From Lacibacter sediminis (GTDB lineage: Bacteria; Bacteroidota; Bacteroidia; Chitinophagales; Chitinophagaceae), in NCBI RefSeq assembly GCF_014168535.1, contig NZ_CP060007.1, positions 4,402,001 to 4,466,000 of the forward strand: a DNA stretch of 64,000 bases, given 5' to 3'. Positions 46,054 to 56,054 of this stretch are shown here, one piece after another; position 1 is the stretch's first letter, and the number at the start of each line of letters is the position of its first letter. The position numbers were made by a program, and so were the translations under genes. Below the pieces are notes generated by a model. That model made no database searches. It worked only from the letters and a program-made list of their open reading frames with translations, and was not told the origin of the DNA.

Positions 46054-46082
46054 CTGACCTCTTTGGTCGGTGAAACTAACTG
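46054..46082 (+). promoter_or_regulatory. Hairpin/AACTAACTG leader element, copy C, in the susC leader
   Basis: CTGACC pairs with GGTCGG (one G-T wobble) around TCTTT; AACTAACTG follows three bases later (46074-46082). The same arrangement of hairpin and AACTAACTG is seen in copies A and B at 35.5 kb, though the stem sequence differs. It may be a cis-acting RNA controlling the uptake operon. Confidence 0.45.
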
Positions 46083-46138
46083 ACTAATAACACCCCACAG
46101 TTTTGGAAATAATTTTAATTAATAAACCTAAATCGAGT

Positions 46139-49135
46139 ATGAGAAAACTTGTAAGCATGACGATTGTGCTCATGATGTGCGCACTGCACTTATTTGCACA
46201 AGAAAAAACTGTTACGGGAAAAGTAACAGACGAAAAAGACGGAACACCTTTATCTGGTGTTTCGGTTACGGTTAAAGGGACCACAATCGGAACTACAACT
46301 GGCGTAGACGGAAATTTTAGATTAAGTATCCCCTCAAGCGCAAGAACATTAGTATTTTCTTTTGTGAACTATGCTTCAGTTGAGATGAATGTAACAAACA
46401 GAAGCAGCTTTACTGTTTCTTTATCATCAACCGATAAAGATTTACAGGAAGTAGTAGTAGTTGCCTATGGAACAAAAAAGAAAAGTGACCTTACAGGATC
46501 TGTTGCCACAGTAAAGGCCGCAGACATTGAAAACAAACCATTCAGCTCTGTAGACAAAATTCTTCAGGGCGGTGTGCCTGGTTTGCAATCTGTTGCCGCT
46601 TCTGGCCAACCAGGTGCTGCTCAGAACATTCTCATTCGTGGTGCTAGTTCCATTACAGCCAGCACTGCTCCACTTTGGATTATTGATGGGATTCCTATCA
46701 ACAGTGGCGATGCATCACGTTTGCAAACAACTGCCAACCTGTTAAGTACATTAAACCCAAATGATATTGAGACGATTACAGTGTTAAAAGATGCTGCATC
46801 TCAGTCAATTTATGGTAGTCGTGCTGCAAATGGAGTTATCCTCGTTACAACAAAAAAGGGTAAAGCTGGTAAAACTGTATTTCGTTTTGATACGGAATAT
46901 GGTGTAAACTCTGTTGCTTATGAGAATGACCGTTATCGCCCTCTAAATTCATCTGAATACTTTGCTATTACAACAGAAGGTTTAGTAAATGCAGGTGCAA
47001 GCCAGGCAACCATAAACAGTACGTTAGCGGGCTTGGGATTTGGTAATGGCAATGATTTTAACTGGAAAAAGGGTATTACAAACGAAAATGCCGCTCAACA
47101 ACAATACAATCTTAGTATTCAAGGTGGTAACGAGCGTACGACCTTCTTTCTTTCAGGTGGTCATTTCATCCAAGAAGGAACTACCGTCAACTCTAAATTT
47201 AAGCGTACGACCGGCAACTTTAAGTTAACACATAAAGCAACTGAAAAATTAACAGTTATTGCTAACTTAAATGGTGGTTTTGTAAACCAACGTGCTCCTT
47301 TGGCGGGAGGTGCTTTTGGTAATCCGGTGCTTTCATCTTTCTTCCTGTTACCTTCAAGAAGCGCATACAATCCAGATGGTACATGGAACTACAACCTTGG
47401 TGGTTTACATAACACTATTGCGCTAACAGAACTCGACAAGCGTTTCCTGAGAGAAATAAGTATGAGAGGTGGTTTAAGTGCGGAATATAAAATCCTCAAG
47501 AACCTCCGCTTCAAAACAAGCTATGGCGGCGATCTGAACTTCCTCGAAGAAGATCAATATAACAATCCGTTCCATGGTGATGGTTTAGCATCAAATGGTC
47601 GTGCATTTTCTTATTACACCCGCTATTATAACTGGGTTTGGACAAATACACTTGATTTTGATCAAAACATTACACGCAATGGCGATTTGTCATTAAATGC
47701 CCAAATAGGTTACGAGAGTCAGAAGTCTAGCGGCTATTTCTCTTCTCTGCAATCACAGGATTATCCTCCAACATTGTTGTTAACTTATCCTGCAGCAGGT
47801 GCAAGACCAACTACTGCAAGTGCTACTATTTCTGATTATTCATTCAATTCACAATTCACTTCTGTATCATTAAACTACCAAGATCGTTTTGTTGTATCAG
47901 GTAGCTTAAGAAGAGATGGCTCTTCACGTTTTGGTGCAAAAAACAAATTTGGTGTTTTCTACTCCGTAGGTGGTACATGGAATGTGGACAAAGAAGCATT
48001 TATGCAGAATGTTGAGTTCGTAAATCAGTTAAAACTCCGTGCATCTTATGGTGTTAATGGTAATGCCGGTATTGGCAACTACGACTGGTTACCTTTGTAC
48101 GGTTACGGTGCTAACTACAACCAGCAGCCTGGTAGCTTTCCGTCTAATGTAGGTGACTCGAGCTTAACATGGGAATTGAATAAACCATTTAACGTTGGTA
48201 TTGATTTCAGCATCTTAAAGAACCGTGTAAGTATTAGCGTTGATTACTACACACGTAAATCAGAAGATCTGTTGCTAAATGTACCATTATCACGTACAAC
48301 AGGTTTCTCTTCTGCTACAAGAAACATTGGTGAAATGGAGAATAAAGGTGTGGAAGTTGATATTAAAACAATCCCTGTATTAACGAAAGATTTCACTTGG
48401 AACCTTGATTTGAATTTTGCACACAACCAGAATAGAATCACAAGTTTACCTGGTGGTCAGGACATTGCTGATGGTAATTTCATAATTCGCCAAGGTGTTG
48501 CATACAGAACATTTTTCCTGCGTGAATACGCCGGCGTAGATCCTGCAAATGGAGATCCGCTTTGGTACACAGATGCTACTCGTAAAACAACAACTAATGT
48601 ATACCCCGGTGCTGGTGCACGCATTTTACAAGGGAATGCATTACCTAAATTCTTTGGTGGTTTAACCAATACATTCACTTATAAAAACTTCTCACTGGAT
48701 GTACAGTTGTACTACAACTTTGGCAACTTTGTTTATGACACATGGGGAAGCTATTATGTAGGTGCAGGTTTTGGTGCAACCTTCAATAAGGTTTCAAGAG
48801 TATTAAATCGTTGGCAAAAACCTGGAGACGTTACAGACATACCTAAATATATTTATAATGGAAATAAAAATTTCCAAGGTGGCTCTTCATTCTATCTGAA
48901 TAGCGGCGATTTCGTTCGTGTTCGTAATCTTCAGTTAGCTTATACGCTACCGAAAACTGTTGTATCAAAAATTAAATTGACAGGAGCACAGTTTTATTTC
49001 AGAGGTACCAATCTGTTTACTTGGGTTAAAGACAAAAACTTGCCTTTCGATCCAGAACAAGGTACCGGCAGCGCAACCAACCTGCAGGTGTTTATTCCTA
49101 AAACAATTACTGCGGGCTTAAATATTACTTTCTAA
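46139..49135 (+). CDS. SusC/RagA-family TonB-dependent receptor (first copy)
   Basis: This 998-residue outer-membrane transporter has a signal peptide (MRKLVSMTIVLMMCALHLFA), a carboxypeptidase-like domain at about 22-110 (VTGKVTDEKDGTPLSGVSVT), the SusC signature LQEVVVVAYGTKKKSDLTGSV, a plug (IRGASSITASTAPLWIIDGI) and a 22-stranded barrel ending in ITAGLNITF. With the SusD lipoprotein it imports a glycan or peptide using TonB energy. The substrate is unknown because no CAZyme, peptidase or sigma/anti-sigma gene is adjacent. The start at 46139 gives a normal signal peptide; the ATG at 46103 adds 12 residues. The N-terminus is nearly the same as that of the second copy. Confidence 0.95.
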   Translation: MRKLVSMTIVLMMCALHLFAQEKTVTGKVTDEKDGTPLSGVSVTVKGTTIGTTTGVDGNFRLSIPSSARTLVFSFVNYASVEMNVTNRSSFTVSLSSTDKDLQEVVVVAYGTKKKSDLTGSVATVKAADIENKPFSSVDKILQGGVPGLQSVAASGQPGAAQNILIRGASSITASTAPLWIIDGIPINSGDASRLQTTANLLSTLNPNDIETITVLKDAASQSIYGSRAANGVILVTTKKGKAGKTVFRFDTEYGVNSVAYENDRYRPLNSSEYFAITTEGLVNAGASQATINSTLAGLGFGNGNDFNWKKGITNENAAQQQYNLSIQGGNERTTFFLSGGHFIQEGTTVNSKFKRTTGNFKLTHKATEKLTVIANLNGGFVNQRAPLAGGAFGNPVLSSFFLLPSRSAYNPDGTWNYNLGGLHNTIALTELDKRFLREISMRGGLSAEYKILKNLRFKTSYGGDLNFLEEDQYNNPFHGDGLASNGRAFSYYTRYYNWVWTNTLDFDQNITRNGDLSLNAQIGYESQKSSGYFSSLQSQDYPPTLLLTYPAAGARPTTASATISDYSFNSQFTSVSLNYQDRFVVSGSLRRDGSSRFGAKNKFGVFYSVGGTWNVDKEAFMQNVEFVNQLKLRASYGVNGNAGIGNYDWLPLYGYGANYNQQPGSFPSNVGDSSLTWELNKPFNVGIDFSILKNRVSISVDYYTRKSEDLLLNVPLSRTTGFSSATRNIGEMENKGVEVDIKTIPVLTKDFTWNLDLNFAHNQNRITSLPGGQDIADGNFIIRQGVAYRTFFLREYAGVDPANGDPLWYTDATRKTTTNVYPGAGARILQGNALPKFFGGLTNTFTYKNFSLDVQLYYNFGNFVYDTWGSYYVGAGFGATFNKVSRVLNRWQKPGDVTDIPKYIYNGNKNFQGGSSFYLNSGDFVRVRNLQLAYTLPKTVVSKIKLTGAQFYFRGTNLFTWVKDKNLPFDPEQGTGSATNLQVFIPKTITAGLNITF

Positions 49136-49155
49136 AATTTAATATTCGATTTATT

Positions 49156-50562
49156 ATGATACGATCAATAAAAAATAAACTGTTTTTGCTTCTTGTAGCT
49201 GCTGTTGCATTTACATCATGCAAAAAATCGTTTCTGGAACTTAATCCCCCAACCTCATTAACGCCAGGACAGGCATTAGCAACTGAAGCAGATTTGCAGG
49301 TTGCCTTAAGAGGTGCTTATGCTGGATTGCGTGGTGTGGATTATTTTGGACGCTCAGTGCCAATTCTCGGCGATATCATGGCTGATAATACTTATCAACA
49401 TGCTGTAAACACTAACCGTTACACACTGTTTAACACCTACTCATTTGTTGTTACAGATGGTAATGCGTTAGGATTATGGACAAGTGCTTACTCTGTAATT
49501 CTACGTGCGAATAATATTATTAATTCGCCAGTAGCAAGCAACGCTAATGTCAGCCAATACAAAGGTGAAGCATATGCACTGAGAGCGCTTTCATACTTTA
49601 CATTGGTTCGCTATTTTAGCAAGCCTTTTACCGAAGCCCCCGATAGCTACGGTGTACCGTTAGTTACTACTTATAATCCTGATGACAAACCAGGTCGTGC
49701 AACTGTTGCTCAGGTTTATGCTTTGATTCTTAGTGATCTTACTCAGGCTTATACTTTAATGACCAAATACACTAACTCTTCGCAGTTCAGCAAATATGCT
49801 GCGAAAGGTTTGGAAGCAAAGGTTCATATGACAATGGGTACTAAGGCTTCTGCTTTAGCTGCGGCATTAGATGTAATTAATAATGGTGGTTTTGGTTCTT
49901 TAACGGCTGCAAATCATGCTGCTTATTGGACCAGCCCGGCAATTAGGACAGACAAGCTGGAAACTTTGTTTGAAGTTTCTTCAGACGCAGTAGGCAACCT
50001 TTCGTTCGATGCCCTTTCATATCTCTACAGCCAGGCAGGAAATTATGGCGACTTAGTTGTAGCTGACGATTTGTATGCTTTGTTTGGTGCGGCTGATGTA
50101 CGTAAAGCATTGTACCCTGTTGTGCCACGCCCTGCTGCTGGTGCTGCCATTCCTACGGTAAACAAGTATCCCGCCATTACAGGTGATTTAAGTGAAACAA
50201 AAGTATTACGCTTAAGTGAAATGTATTTAATTGCTGCAGAAGCATCGTTACCTGCCAGCGAAGCAAATGCATTAACTTATGTAAACTATGTTACAAGCCG
50301 TCGTGGAGCTGATGCGATCGCATCAACCGGTAATCAATTGTTTGAAGATATTATTACTGAAAGAAGAAAAGAGCTTGCTTTTGAAGGTGACCGTTATATG
50401 GATTTACAGCGTTTAAAACGTACTGTTTCCCGTAGTACAAACTACCCGGCTGCAGCAAGAACTATCGACTTCACAAATTTCAGAAGGATTTTGCCAATTC
50501 CACAATCGGAAACTGATGCAAATCCAACAATTAAAGCACAACAAAATTCAGGATATAACTAA
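49156..50562 (+). CDS. SusD/RagB-family outer-membrane lipoprotein (first copy)
   Basis: This 468-residue protein has an SPII signal with the lipobox FTSC (Cys22). It shows the SusD helical repeats, with YKGEAYALRALSYFTLVRYF as the TPR-like core and, near the end, ITERRKELAFEGDRYMDLQRL and RRILPIPQSETDANP. It forms the lid of the SusC channel and binds the nutrient. It starts 20 bases after susC and is followed by a strong terminator. Confidence 0.95.
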   Translation: MIRSIKNKLFLLLVAAVAFTSCKKSFLELNPPTSLTPGQALATEADLQVALRGAYAGLRGVDYFGRSVPILGDIMADNTYQHAVNTNRYTLFNTYSFVVTDGNALGLWTSAYSVILRANNIINSPVASNANVSQYKGEAYALRALSYFTLVRYFSKPFTEAPDSYGVPLVTTYNPDDKPGRATVAQVYALILSDLTQAYTLMTKYTNSSQFSKYAAKGLEAKVHMTMGTKASALAAALDVINNGGFGSLTAANHAAYWTSPAIRTDKLETLFEVSSDAVGNLSFDALSYLYSQAGNYGDLVVADDLYALFGAADVRKALYPVVPRPAAGAAIPTVNKYPAITGDLSETKVLRLSEMYLIAAEASLPASEANALTYVNYVTSRRGADAIASTGNQLFEDIITERRKELAFEGDRYMDLQRLKRTVSRSTNYPAAARTIDFTNFRRILPIPQSETDANPTIKAQQNSGYN

Positions 50563-50573
50563 TAATTTCTCCT

Positions 50574-50614
50574 GTTACAAAAAAACCTCTCCAATGGAGA
50601 GGTTTTTTTGTAAC
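50574..50614 (+). terminator. Intrinsic terminator after the first susD
   Basis: GTTACAAAAAAACCTCTCC and GGAGAGGTTTTTTTGTAAC form a 19-bp stem around AAT. The core (AAAAAAACCTCTCC / GGAGAGGTTTTTTT) is the same as that of the terminator after the second susD at 56006-56037, which supports duplication of the whole block. Confidence 0.93.
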
Positions 50615-50628
50615 CACTAATTATTTCT

Positions 50629-51060
50629 TACCGCAACACCTTTTCCACGTACTTCTCCAAATCACTTCCTCTTAAATTCTGCAATAATTTTTCCTGTTGG
50701 ATCAATTAATACGTTGTAAGGAATACTATTGAAACATATAAACCAACTGCTTCACTATCCCAGAATTTCAATCGCTGATATGTATTCAGGTAAGGCCGTC
50801 TTTTTAATGGCTTCTAACCAGCATCCTTAGTTTTACTAACGACACACCAAGAATCGTAAAGTTTTTATTCTTGTATTTATGAATAAGCTATTACAAGATT
50901 GGATTTTCCTCCACGAAAATGGCCGCACCAGTTTGCTCAAAAATCAACCAATCCATATCTGTCTTTTAAGCTGCTTAATAAAAAATCATTTCCATTTACA
51001 TCAGGCATGGCCATATCCGTAGCCATGGTGCCGATAGCTGGTTTAATGTGACACAGGTGC
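50629..51060 (-). pseudogene. Decayed copy of the TlpA-like thioredoxin gene
   Basis: Read on the minus strand, this stretch follows the 3' third of the intact gene at 56055-57185 base for base with many changes. Shared blocks include ACACCAAGAATCGTAAAGTT, TATCCCAGAATTTCA and CATTTACATCAGGCATGG-like sequence. The frame is broken: the active-site region VDFWASWCGPC of the intact gene reads VDF-stop-ANWCGHF here, so the tryptophan codon became a stop and the second redox Cys is lost. Small insertions and deletions also shift the frame. The 5' two-thirds of the gene is gone or unrecognisable. Confidence 0.88.
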
Positions 51061-51365
51061 TGTAACTAAACATTTAATAATATTAGTTTACGAGGCTGCC
51101 TGGCAAAATTTATTGAAAAAATATTCGCTTATGATTATTTCAATACTCCCGGGTCAGGCACCCCACCATTTTATCGTATGCAGCATTGTTCAAGAAATAT
51201 TGTCTATTTCTTTGGCAAGATGTAATCGTACAGCTTATATTTGAAATTCGTCATTAATAAGGACCGGTTAACATTTTTCGCCTCAACAAACCTTATCATC
51301 TCCAGCGCTATCCGTAAACGCCTGTCCAGTTAGGAAATTCTTTTTATTCATAAACCTAAATTAGC
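51061..51365. other. Intergenic region upstream of the second susC
   Basis: No gene is seen in these 305 bases. They contain the susC promoter at 51211-51243 and end with ATAAACCTAAAT before the ATG, a block also present before the first susC. The part from 51061 to 51200 may be further decayed thioredoxin sequence, but I cannot align it by eye. Confidence 0.6.
51211..51243 (+). promoter_or_regulatory. Full Bacteroidota promoter of the second susC
   Basis: A -33 box TTTG (51211-51214) and a -7 box TATATTTG (51236-51243) are separated by 21 bases, close to the consensus. The leader would be about 115 bases. This is the best-formed promoter in the window. Confidence 0.7.
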
Positions 51366-54300
51366 ATGAGAAAATTTGCAATCATGATGTCCCTGTTGCT
51401 GTGCTCATACCACATCTTCGGGCAAGACAAAGCAGTTACCGGAAAGGTAACAGACGACAAAGACGGAACTCCACTTGCCGGGGTATCTGTTACAGTAAAA
51501 GGTACCACAATTGGTACTTCAACAGGAGCCGACGGATCTTTCCGTTTAAGTGTTCCATCTTCAGCAAGAGTATTGGTATTTACGTATGTTAACTTCGCTT
51601 CGCAGGAAGTTAGCATTGGCAACAGAAGCGAATTTTCTATTAAACTAGTTTCTGAAGAAAAAGCGTTATCAGAAGTTGTTGTTGTTGGTTACGGTACTGT
51701 AAGGAAAAAAGACCTCACAGGTAGCGTGTCAACCATTGGCGGCGACAAAGTAAGAGATTTACCTGTTCAAAGTTTTGACCAGGCTCTTTCCGGCCGTGCA
51801 GCGGGTGTAAGTATCACTATTCCAAATGGTGTTGTAAACAACCCTCCGGTAATACGTATACGAGGGGTGAACTCTATCAGTTTAAGTTCTTTCCCATTGG
51901 TTGTAGTTGACGGAATTGCTTCATTCTCCGGCGACGTTGGTAATGGAAACGCTGCCAATAATCCATTGGGCGACATCAATCCCAATGATATTGAAAGTAT
52001 TGATGTATTGAAAGATGCGGCGGCGGCGGCAATCTATGGATCAAGGGCTTCTGCAGGTGTATTGATCATAACCACTAAAAAAGGTAAGCAAGGGCGTGCC
52101 CGTGTTAACTACGATGCATGGGTAGGTTTTACTAAACCATTCAATCTCATCCCTGTTTTAAATGGTCGTGAATATGAAACTATTAAGAATGAAGGCTTGA
52201 CTAACGCCGGAACCCCGCCAAACGGAACTACAAGAGGATTCTATCCATACATTGGACCTGATGGCAACCCTGTTGATACCAAATGGTATGATATTATTTA
52301 CAGAACAGGTACCTCACAAAATCATAATATTAGTGTTTCAGGAGCAAATGATAAAACCACTTATTATTTCTCGGCTGGTTACACAAAACAGGAAGGTATG
52401 ATCATTCAAAATGATTTTACCCGTTTGAATGCAACGATGAATCTTGATCATAAAGTGAATAATCGTATTACGTTTGGAGGCAAATTTCAGTATGCCAATT
52501 CAAAAAATACTGGCGTTAACTCCGGTTCTACACCGGGTGGAGCATTTGCTACCTCTGGTATTGCCCGTTTAGGCTTTAATCTGATGCCGAACGTTCCGGT
52601 ATATCTGAATAATGGCGCTTATAATATCAACACGGTTAGTAACACAATTGGCCAGGGTGCCAACCTCACTGCCCTGCAGTTTACCAATCCCCAGGTGTTG
52701 CTTGATTTAAATACGTTTGAATCTGTAAGTGATCGTGTCATTTCAAATATATATGCTAATGTTAAAATCATTAATGGCTTAAGCTTCCGCACTACGTTTG
52801 GTATAGATAATTTGAATGTTGTAAATAAATCGTTTCAGAATGCGTTGCATGGCGATGGCGTAGCAAATGGCGGTTCGGCATTCAATAATCTTCAAACATT
52901 CAGGAGATGGAACTGGACCAATGTACTCAATTACATGGAAAGCTTTGGCAACCACAACATCACTGCGTTGGTTGGTAACGAGCAACAATCAACAAAATCT
53001 GATGGTTGGGGTGCAAACCGTCAAGGAGTTACAGATCCATTTTATAACGAATTCCAAGGTGGATTCAATACTATTGTACCATTCGGAAACTTCCTTAGCG
53101 AAAACTATCTCGTTTCTTTCTTTGGAAGGGTGAACTATGATTACAATAAAAAATATCTTCTTTCGGTAAATGGACGTCGTGATGGTTATTCTGCTTTTTC
53201 TCCTGAGAACAAATATGGTAATTTTTGGGGTGCATCTGCTGGTTGGGTTCTTAGCGAAGAAGAATTCTTTGCAAATTCCGGTTTGTCAAAGATCTTCAGC
53301 AATCTTAAGTTGAGAGGAAGTTATGGTGTGGTTGGTAATAACCAAGGTATCAATGACTTTGCATTCTGGAGCTTTTATAACAATGGCTTATATGGTTCAA
53401 ATCCAGCTCTAGCCTTTGCTCAAGCTGGAAATGAAAACCTAAAGTGGGAAACAAGTAAGAAGACAGATATCGGTTTAGAATTAGGTTTCCTCAACAACAG
53501 AATCAATGTTGAAGCAACTTATTATATCAACAATGTCGATAACCTTATCCTTGCAGAACCTCAAGCTCCTTCAAGAGGCATTCCCGGCAACTCTATTTTG
53601 CAAAACATAGGAAGCATGAGTAACAAGGGTGTTGAAATAACAATTGGTGCGAATGTTATTCAAAAGAAAGGATTCAGTTGGAACACAAACTTTAACATCA
53701 CTACTCTTAAGAATGAAGTAACGGCTCTCGCTGCCGGCAATGCTGACATTCAACCTGCAACATCCGGCCTGGAACGCCCAAGCATGATTCGTGTAGGTGA
53801 GTCAATTGGTAGTTTTTATGCTGTGCGCACAGGCGGAGTAAATCCTGCTAATGGTCAGCGTATTTTCTATTACCGTGATGGTACTGCTGTTCAATACAAT
53901 CATGCTGCCCCTGTAGCTTCACGTTGGACATTAGTGTCAACTGGCGCAGTTGCACCACGTGTTGCAGATCAGGCAAATGATGGCATTATCGTTGGTCCTG
54001 CCCTTCCAAAATGGAGTGGCGGTTGGGATAACACATTCCGTTATAATGGCTTCGATTTAAATATGCTGTTCTTCTTTTCTGGTGGTAACTATGTTTACAA
54101 TGGTACAAAAGCAGGTTTAAGAGATATGCGTAGCTGGAACAATTCGAAAGAAGCTTTAACCCGCTGGACCAAAGCTGGCGATGTAACCAATATTCCTCGT
54201 ATTGTATTTGGTGATAACATTTCAAATGGCTCTGGTGTAGTAATGACTGAAAACATAGAAAAAGGAGACTTCCTTAAACTCCGTACGATAACACTAGGTT

Positions 54301-54509
54301 ATTCAGTGCCAAAAACAATTGCTGACAAAGTTGGCATTAATAGCTTCCGTGTTTATGCGCAAGTACTGAACGCCTTTACATTAACGAAATATACAGGTTA
54401 TGATCCTGAAATTTCTTCCAATGGTAATGGTAACGGTAATCCAAGTGTAGATCGTAACTCAGTGCCTCAAGCAAGAAGTTTTAATATCGGTGTTAATGTA
54501 GGGTTTTAA
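51366..54509 (+). CDS. SusC/RagA-family TonB-dependent receptor (second copy)
   Basis: This 1047-residue outer-membrane transporter has a signal peptide (MRKFAIMMSLLLCSYHIFG), a carboxypeptidase-like domain (VTGKVTDDKDGTPLAGVSVT), the signature ALSEVVVVGYGTVRKKDLTG, a plug and a barrel ending in FNIGVNVGF. Its first 110 residues match the first copy closely, while plug and barrel have diverged (for example GRAAGVSITIPNGVVNNPPV here), so the two probably import different substrates. It heads a susCD pair with its own promoter. Confidence 0.95.
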   Translation: MRKFAIMMSLLLCSYHIFGQDKAVTGKVTDDKDGTPLAGVSVTVKGTTIGTSTGADGSFRLSVPSSARVLVFTYVNFASQEVSIGNRSEFSIKLVSEEKALSEVVVVGYGTVRKKDLTGSVSTIGGDKVRDLPVQSFDQALSGRAAGVSITIPNGVVNNPPVIRIRGVNSISLSSFPLVVVDGIASFSGDVGNGNAANNPLGDINPNDIESIDVLKDAAAAAIYGSRASAGVLIITTKKGKQGRARVNYDAWVGFTKPFNLIPVLNGREYETIKNEGLTNAGTPPNGTTRGFYPYIGPDGNPVDTKWYDIIYRTGTSQNHNISVSGANDKTTYYFSAGYTKQEGMIIQNDFTRLNATMNLDHKVNNRITFGGKFQYANSKNTGVNSGSTPGGAFATSGIARLGFNLMPNVPVYLNNGAYNINTVSNTIGQGANLTALQFTNPQVLLDLNTFESVSDRVISNIYANVKIINGLSFRTTFGIDNLNVVNKSFQNALHGDGVANGGSAFNNLQTFRRWNWTNVLNYMESFGNHNITALVGNEQQSTKSDGWGANRQGVTDPFYNEFQGGFNTIVPFGNFLSENYLVSFFGRVNYDYNKKYLLSVNGRRDGYSAFSPENKYGNFWGASAGWVLSEEEFFANSGLSKIFSNLKLRGSYGVVGNNQGINDFAFWSFYNNGLYGSNPALAFAQAGNENLKWETSKKTDIGLELGFLNNRINVEATYYINNVDNLILAEPQAPSRGIPGNSILQNIGSMSNKGVEITIGANVIQKKGFSWNTNFNITTLKNEVTALAAGNADIQPATSGLERPSMIRVGESIGSFYAVRTGGVNPANGQRIFYYRDGTAVQYNHAAPVASRWTLVSTGAVAPRVADQANDGIIVGPALPKWSGGWDNTFRYNGFDLNMLFFFSGGNYVYNGTKAGLRDMRSWNNSKEALTRWTKAGDVTNIPRIVFGDNISNGSGVVMTENIEKGDFLKLRTITLGYSVPKTIADKVGINSFRVYAQVLNAFTLTKYTGYDPEISSNGNGNGNPSVDRNSVPQARSFNIGVNVGF

Positions 54510-54529
54510 TCAACTTAAAAAAGAAGAAT

Positions 54530-55981
54530 ATGAAATTAAGAATAATGTCTTTTCTGGTCCTGATTGCAATTGTAACAAGTTGCAACAAACAGAAACTGGA
54601 ACCAATACCTCAAACAGTAATTCCAGATATTCTGGGGTTTGCTGATTCCTCAAAAGCTGTGCAACAGGTATTTGGTTTATACTCTGGTTTAAAATCTGGC
54701 CAAATGTATGCTGGTCGTTACCAAGTTTATCAAGATGTAAGAGGGGAGGAGTTTATCAACAGAACCAACAACGCAGTAACAGCATGGCTAACATGGCAGT
54801 TTAATCTAACTGCGAGTGCCAATGAAGTGCAAGGATTCTGGGCATCTGTTTATAACACGATCAACAGATGTAATATTGTTATTAATGAAGTACCGGGAGC
54901 ACCTTTAAGTGCGTCATTGAAAAGCTCACTTATTGCAGAAGCCAAGGTTGTAAGAGCAACTTGTTACTTTATGTTGATGCAGCTCTATGCAAGACCCTAT
55001 ACGGATGGAAATGGAAGTAAGTTAGGCGTAATTCTAAAGCTTGCTCCTGAAAAACAGCCGGGTGAAAATAATCAGACACGTGCAACAGCTGCGGAAATCT
55101 ATACACAGATTTTAAAAGATTTAAATGAAGCAGAACCTGATTTACCATCAACCTATGGTAATGCAACCGCAAATACAACACGTGCACACAAGAACACAGC
55201 AATTGCATTAAAAACACGTGTATATCTAAACATGGGTAACTGGGCAAGTGTAATAACCGAGGGAAATAAGCTTGTTCCAAATGCAGCTCCCTGGGTTGCG
55301 CCTTCCGGCGTAGCAAACAGCTTACAAGCGAATGTTGCTACAGTTTATACAAATTATACCAACTCTGAAATGATTCTTTCTATGCCATTTACGGCTTTGG
55401 ATGTTCCAGGTACACAAAATGGATTAGGATGGTATTATAATCCTGGTCCGAACGGTGGTGGTGAGTTTGCATTGAATACAACCGCTCCTGGAATAGCAGC
55501 GAATACAAGCTGGAGAGATGAAACCTTGGACGCAAGAAGAGCTCTCCATATCGTTTCTGGTGGCCAAAGGTGGTTACGGAAATTCCCGAATCCAAACAAT
55601 GCTGCCGACTGGAGCCCAGTGATACGCTATGCAGAAGTAATGCTAAATTTAGCGGAAGGTTTGGCCAGAAATGAGGCAGGAACTGCTGTAAATGCCCGAG
55701 CATTGACAATACTGAATGCAATACGTAAACGTTCAGATCCAACTATTCTTGATTTTACTCCGGCAACCAAGGATGAACTGGTAGCCTTAATTTTAACTGA
55801 AAGAAGGATCGAACTTCTCGGTGAAGGCTTCAGAACTTCTGATATAGCACGCACCGGTAGTCCATTCCCAGCAAAAGGTACAGTAGGTTCAGTTGCTGCT
55901 TCTGCTGATCAGTATATTTGGCCAATTTCAATTGCTGAATTATTGGTAAATAAAACCTGTCAGCAAAACCCAGGTTATTAA
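54530..55981 (+). CDS. SusD/RagB-family outer-membrane lipoprotein (second copy)
   Basis: This 483-residue protein has the lipobox VTSC (Cys18), SusD helical repeats (LIAEAKVVRATCYFMLMQLY) and the C-terminal motif ILTERRIELLGEGFRTSDIA followed by YIWPISIAELLVN. It is the nutrient-binding partner of the receptor 20 bases upstream; the same 20-base spacing is found in the first pair. It is clearly diverged from the first SusD. Confidence 0.95.
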   Translation: MKLRIMSFLVLIAIVTSCNKQKLEPIPQTVIPDILGFADSSKAVQQVFGLYSGLKSGQMYAGRYQVYQDVRGEEFINRTNNAVTAWLTWQFNLTASANEVQGFWASVYNTINRCNIVINEVPGAPLSASLKSSLIAEAKVVRATCYFMLMQLYARPYTDGNGSKLGVILKLAPEKQPGENNQTRATAAEIYTQILKDLNEAEPDLPSTYGNATANTTRAHKNTAIALKTRVYLNMGNWASVITEGNKLVPNAAPWVAPSGVANSLQANVATVYTNYTNSEMILSMPFTALDVPGTQNGLGWYYNPGPNGGGEFALNTTAPGIAANTSWRDETLDARRALHIVSGGQRWLRKFPNPNNAADWSPVIRYAEVMLNLAEGLARNEAGTAVNARALTILNAIRKRSDPTILDFTPATKDELVALILTERRIELLGEGFRTSDIARTGSPFPAKGTVGSVAASADQYIWPISIAELLVNKTCQQNPGY

Positions 55982-56005
55982 TACTTTAATGAGAACAGCG
56001 ATAAT

Positions 56006-56037
56006 AAAAAAACCTCTCCGCTTGGAGAGGTTTTTTT
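56006..56037. terminator. Bidirectional terminator after the second susD
   Basis: AAAAAAACCTCTCC pairs with GGAGAGGTTTTTTT around GCTT. It serves the plus-strand susCD operon and the convergent thioredoxin gene ending at 56055. Confidence 0.93.
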
Positions 56038-56054
56038 ATTTAAATACTTTCATT

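Noticed and set aside
46139..55981. Polysaccharide utilisation locus
   Set aside because: Two susCD pairs are present, but no glycoside hydrolase, sulfatase, hybrid sensor or sigma/anti-sigma gene is nearby, so a carbohydrate substrate cannot be claimed.
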